Positions 62,788-64,000 of a stretch of DNA of 64,000 bases are shown here, in pieces. The position numbers were made by a program, and so were the translations under genes. The stretch comes from JBBRHQ01 sp963738305 (GTDB lineage: Bacteria; Actinomycetota; Thermoleophilia; Solirubrobacterales; 70-9), in assembly GCA_963738305.1 (NCBI GenBank), contig CAVTVU010000005.1, forward strand, positions 164,167-228,166, in the 5' to 3' direction. The first letter of the stretch is position 1. Every line of letters starts with the position of its first letter. The notes below the pieces were generated by a model. The model ran no database searches, was not told where the DNA came from, and worked only from the letters and a program-made list of their open reading frames with translations.

Positions 62788-63776
62788 GTGAGCGCAGCGC
62801 TGTCCGAATTCCAGCTGATCGAGCGCTATTTCACGCGCGCGCCGCGCGCCGCGTCGGTCGTCCTCGCCGGCGGCGACGATGCCGCGCTGGTGAGGCCGGC
62901 GCCGGGGATGGAAATCGCGTTGTCGGTCGACATGCTCGTCGAGGGCCGTCATTGCGCTCGGGCGTCGATCCGCGATCGCTCGGCCACAAGGCGCTCGCCG
63001 TGAACCTGTCCGACATGGCGGCCGTCGGCGCAACGCCTCGATGGGCGCTGCTTGCGGGCGCGCTCCCGAATGCCGACGCACAGTAGCCTCAAGCGTTCTC
63101 CGACGGCCTCTTCGCGCTCGCCGATGCGCATCGCGTCGACGTTATCGGCGGCGACACGACGCAAGGCACGCTCAACGTATGCGTGACGATTGCCGGTGAG
63201 GTGCCCGCAGGACAGGCGGTCCGCCGATCCGGTGCTCGCGCCGGCGACGACGTCTCCGTATCGGGCTCGCTCGGAGACGCGGCGCTCGCGGTCGCAGCCG
63301 CGAATGGTCGGGTGAACCTCGACGCGGGCGCGCTCGAGCGCTGCCGCGCGCGGCTCGACTGGCCCACGCCGCGCGTCGCGCTGGGCGAACGATGCGCGGC
63401 GTCGCGACGTCGATGATCGACGTGTCCGATGGGCTCACGGGCGATCTTCGACACATTCTCGATGCGTCGCGCATCGGCGCGGCGATCGAGCTCGCTTCGA
63501 TCCCGCGCTCGGACGCACTCGATGCACTGCTCGCCACCGCGGCGCGCAGCGTCGCGCTCGAATGCCTGCTCGCCGGCGGCGACGACTACGAGCTCTGTCA
63601 CCGCGCCGCCGACCGCCGCGCCGGCGCTCGCGGCCATCGCGCACGATCGCGCGTTGGCCTTGACGCGCATCGGCTGGATCACCGGGGAGCGCGGGCTCGC
63701 GATCAGCGACGAGCGCGGCGATGCGCTGCTGACGATCCCACGCGCGTTCGACCACTTCGCCGATCCGAGCCCCTAG
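62788..63776 (+). pseudogene. thiL: Thiamine-monophosphate kinase ThiL, several frame breaks and a stop
   Basis: Phosphorylates thiamine phosphate to the diphosphate. From GTG 62788: SEFQLIERYFTRAPRAASVV, GGDDAALVRPAPGMEIALSV and DMLVEGRH. A break near 62955 shifts to LGHKALAVNLSDMAAVGATP and RWALLAGALPNADAQ, where a TAG (63084-63086) interrupts. The same frame resumes with ADAHRVDVIGGDTTQGTLNV. Another break near 63390 leads to IDVSDGLTGDLRHIL and LLAGGDDYELC. A last one near 63600 leads to ALTRIGWITGERGLAISDER and the stop at 63776. Key metal-site motifs survive. The density of defects suggests poor consensus at the contig end, though true decay is possible. Confidence 0.85.
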
Positions 63777-63936
63777 GATGAAACATCCCCCACGCTCGCT
63801 CCCGCTCGCTGCCCCCGGGGGCCGGTCAGTCGGTCGGGGCGGCCCTTCCCGACTAGGATGAAACATCCCCCCACGCTCGCTCCGCTCGCGGCCCCCCGGG
63901 GGGCCGGTGAGTCGGTCGGGGCGGCCCTTCCCGACT
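63775..63936 (+). repeat. 80-bp tandem repeat, two copies
   Basis: The units at 63775-63854 and 63855-63936 both begin AGGATGAAACATCCC. They continue with CACGCTCGCT and a CCCCGGGGG-type palindrome, then GGCCGGTNAGTCGGTCGG, and end CCCTTCCCGACT. The second copy differs by a few bases. It lies between thiL and the presumed pgpA start. Such CGCTCGCT-rich intergenic repeats are familiar in betaproteobacterial genomes and are not seen elsewhere in this window. Confidence 0.85.
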
Positions 63937-63939
63937 GAC

Positions 63940-64000
63940 GTGCAGACCGACACGACGAGCGCATCGCGTCCCGGCTGGCGGTTCGTGCTTGCGCATGCAG
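63940..64000 (+). CDS. pgpA: Possible phosphatidylglycerophosphatase A, start only
   Basis: GTG 63940 opens a frame reading VQTDTTSASRPGWRFVLAHA to the end of the window. The W-R-F-V-L-A-H-A segment resembles the N-terminus of PgpA, and pgpA follows thiL in many proteobacteria. Only about 20 residues are visible, so the call depends mostly on gene order. Confidence 0.4.
   Translation, partial: MQTDTTSASRPGWRFVLAHA

Overview
The window is very GC-rich. Nearly all of it (1 to about 61,930) reads as one actinobacterial chromosome segment, most like Thermoleophilia/Solirubrobacterales. Pointers are ergothioneine genes, a CGNR regulator, an LLM-type (F420-family) oxidoreductase, class II FBPase, an Rv1264-type adenylate cyclase, an Rv3679/Rv3680-like ArsA pair, an Rv3030-Rv3031-Rv3032-like polysaccharide cluster, and a type IV pilus locus with no secretin. 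The lineage is an inference from gene content. The last ~2 kb (ribH-nusB-thiL and the start of pgpA) has proteobacterial gene order and different base usage. It joins in the middle of a thiolase gene, so I read it as a chimeric assembly join.

Layout. 1-4.0 kb: end of a membrane-anchored protein, a broken SDR, then egtB-egtD. 4.1-10.8 kb: MBL hydrolase with a coupled 37-aa ORF, CGNR regulator, LLM oxidoreductase, membrane protein, glpX, NAD(P)-binding protein, BrkB-family protein. 10.9-14.2 kb: principal sigma factor with a long leader, RibD_C-type reductase, GNAT. 14.2-30.8 kb: type IV pilus locus. On the + strand this is pilT1, an accessory protein, pilB, pilT2, pilC, a c-di-GMP riboswitch, the prepilin, an Ig-like secreted protein and pilD. 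On the - strand it is three minor pilins then pilM-N-O and a pilP-position gene. 31-38 kb: HxlR regulator, a large unknown protein, two ArsA-type ATPases, ParA and FtsZ. 38-45 kb: ggt, VOC protein, LON-domain protein, adenylate cyclase, antiporter, DipZ-like protein. 45-52.6 kb: methyltransferases, GH57, GT4, RCC1-repeat protein and acyltransferase, resembling the mycobacterial methylglucose lipopolysaccharide cluster. 52.7-61.9 kb: meaB, PRC-barrel protein, acyl-CoA dehydrogenase, Phd-VapC toxin-antitoxin, aldehyde dehydrogenase with GMC oxidase, pepA and a truncated thiolase.

The most unusual structure is a dispersed twin-hairpin repeat of about 55-65 bp. There are eight copies plus one fragment, all intergenic. 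Four copies form a tandem array right after vapC, two inverted copies of one subtype bracket parA-ftsZ, and direct copies bracket the toxin-antitoxin pair. Stem changes are compensated on both arms. I do not recognise this family.

About twenty single-base frame breaks and two in-frame stops fall inside otherwise well conserved genes, including the principal sigma factor, pilB, pilC and pepA. They look like consensus errors, so split genes are annotated here as single loci.
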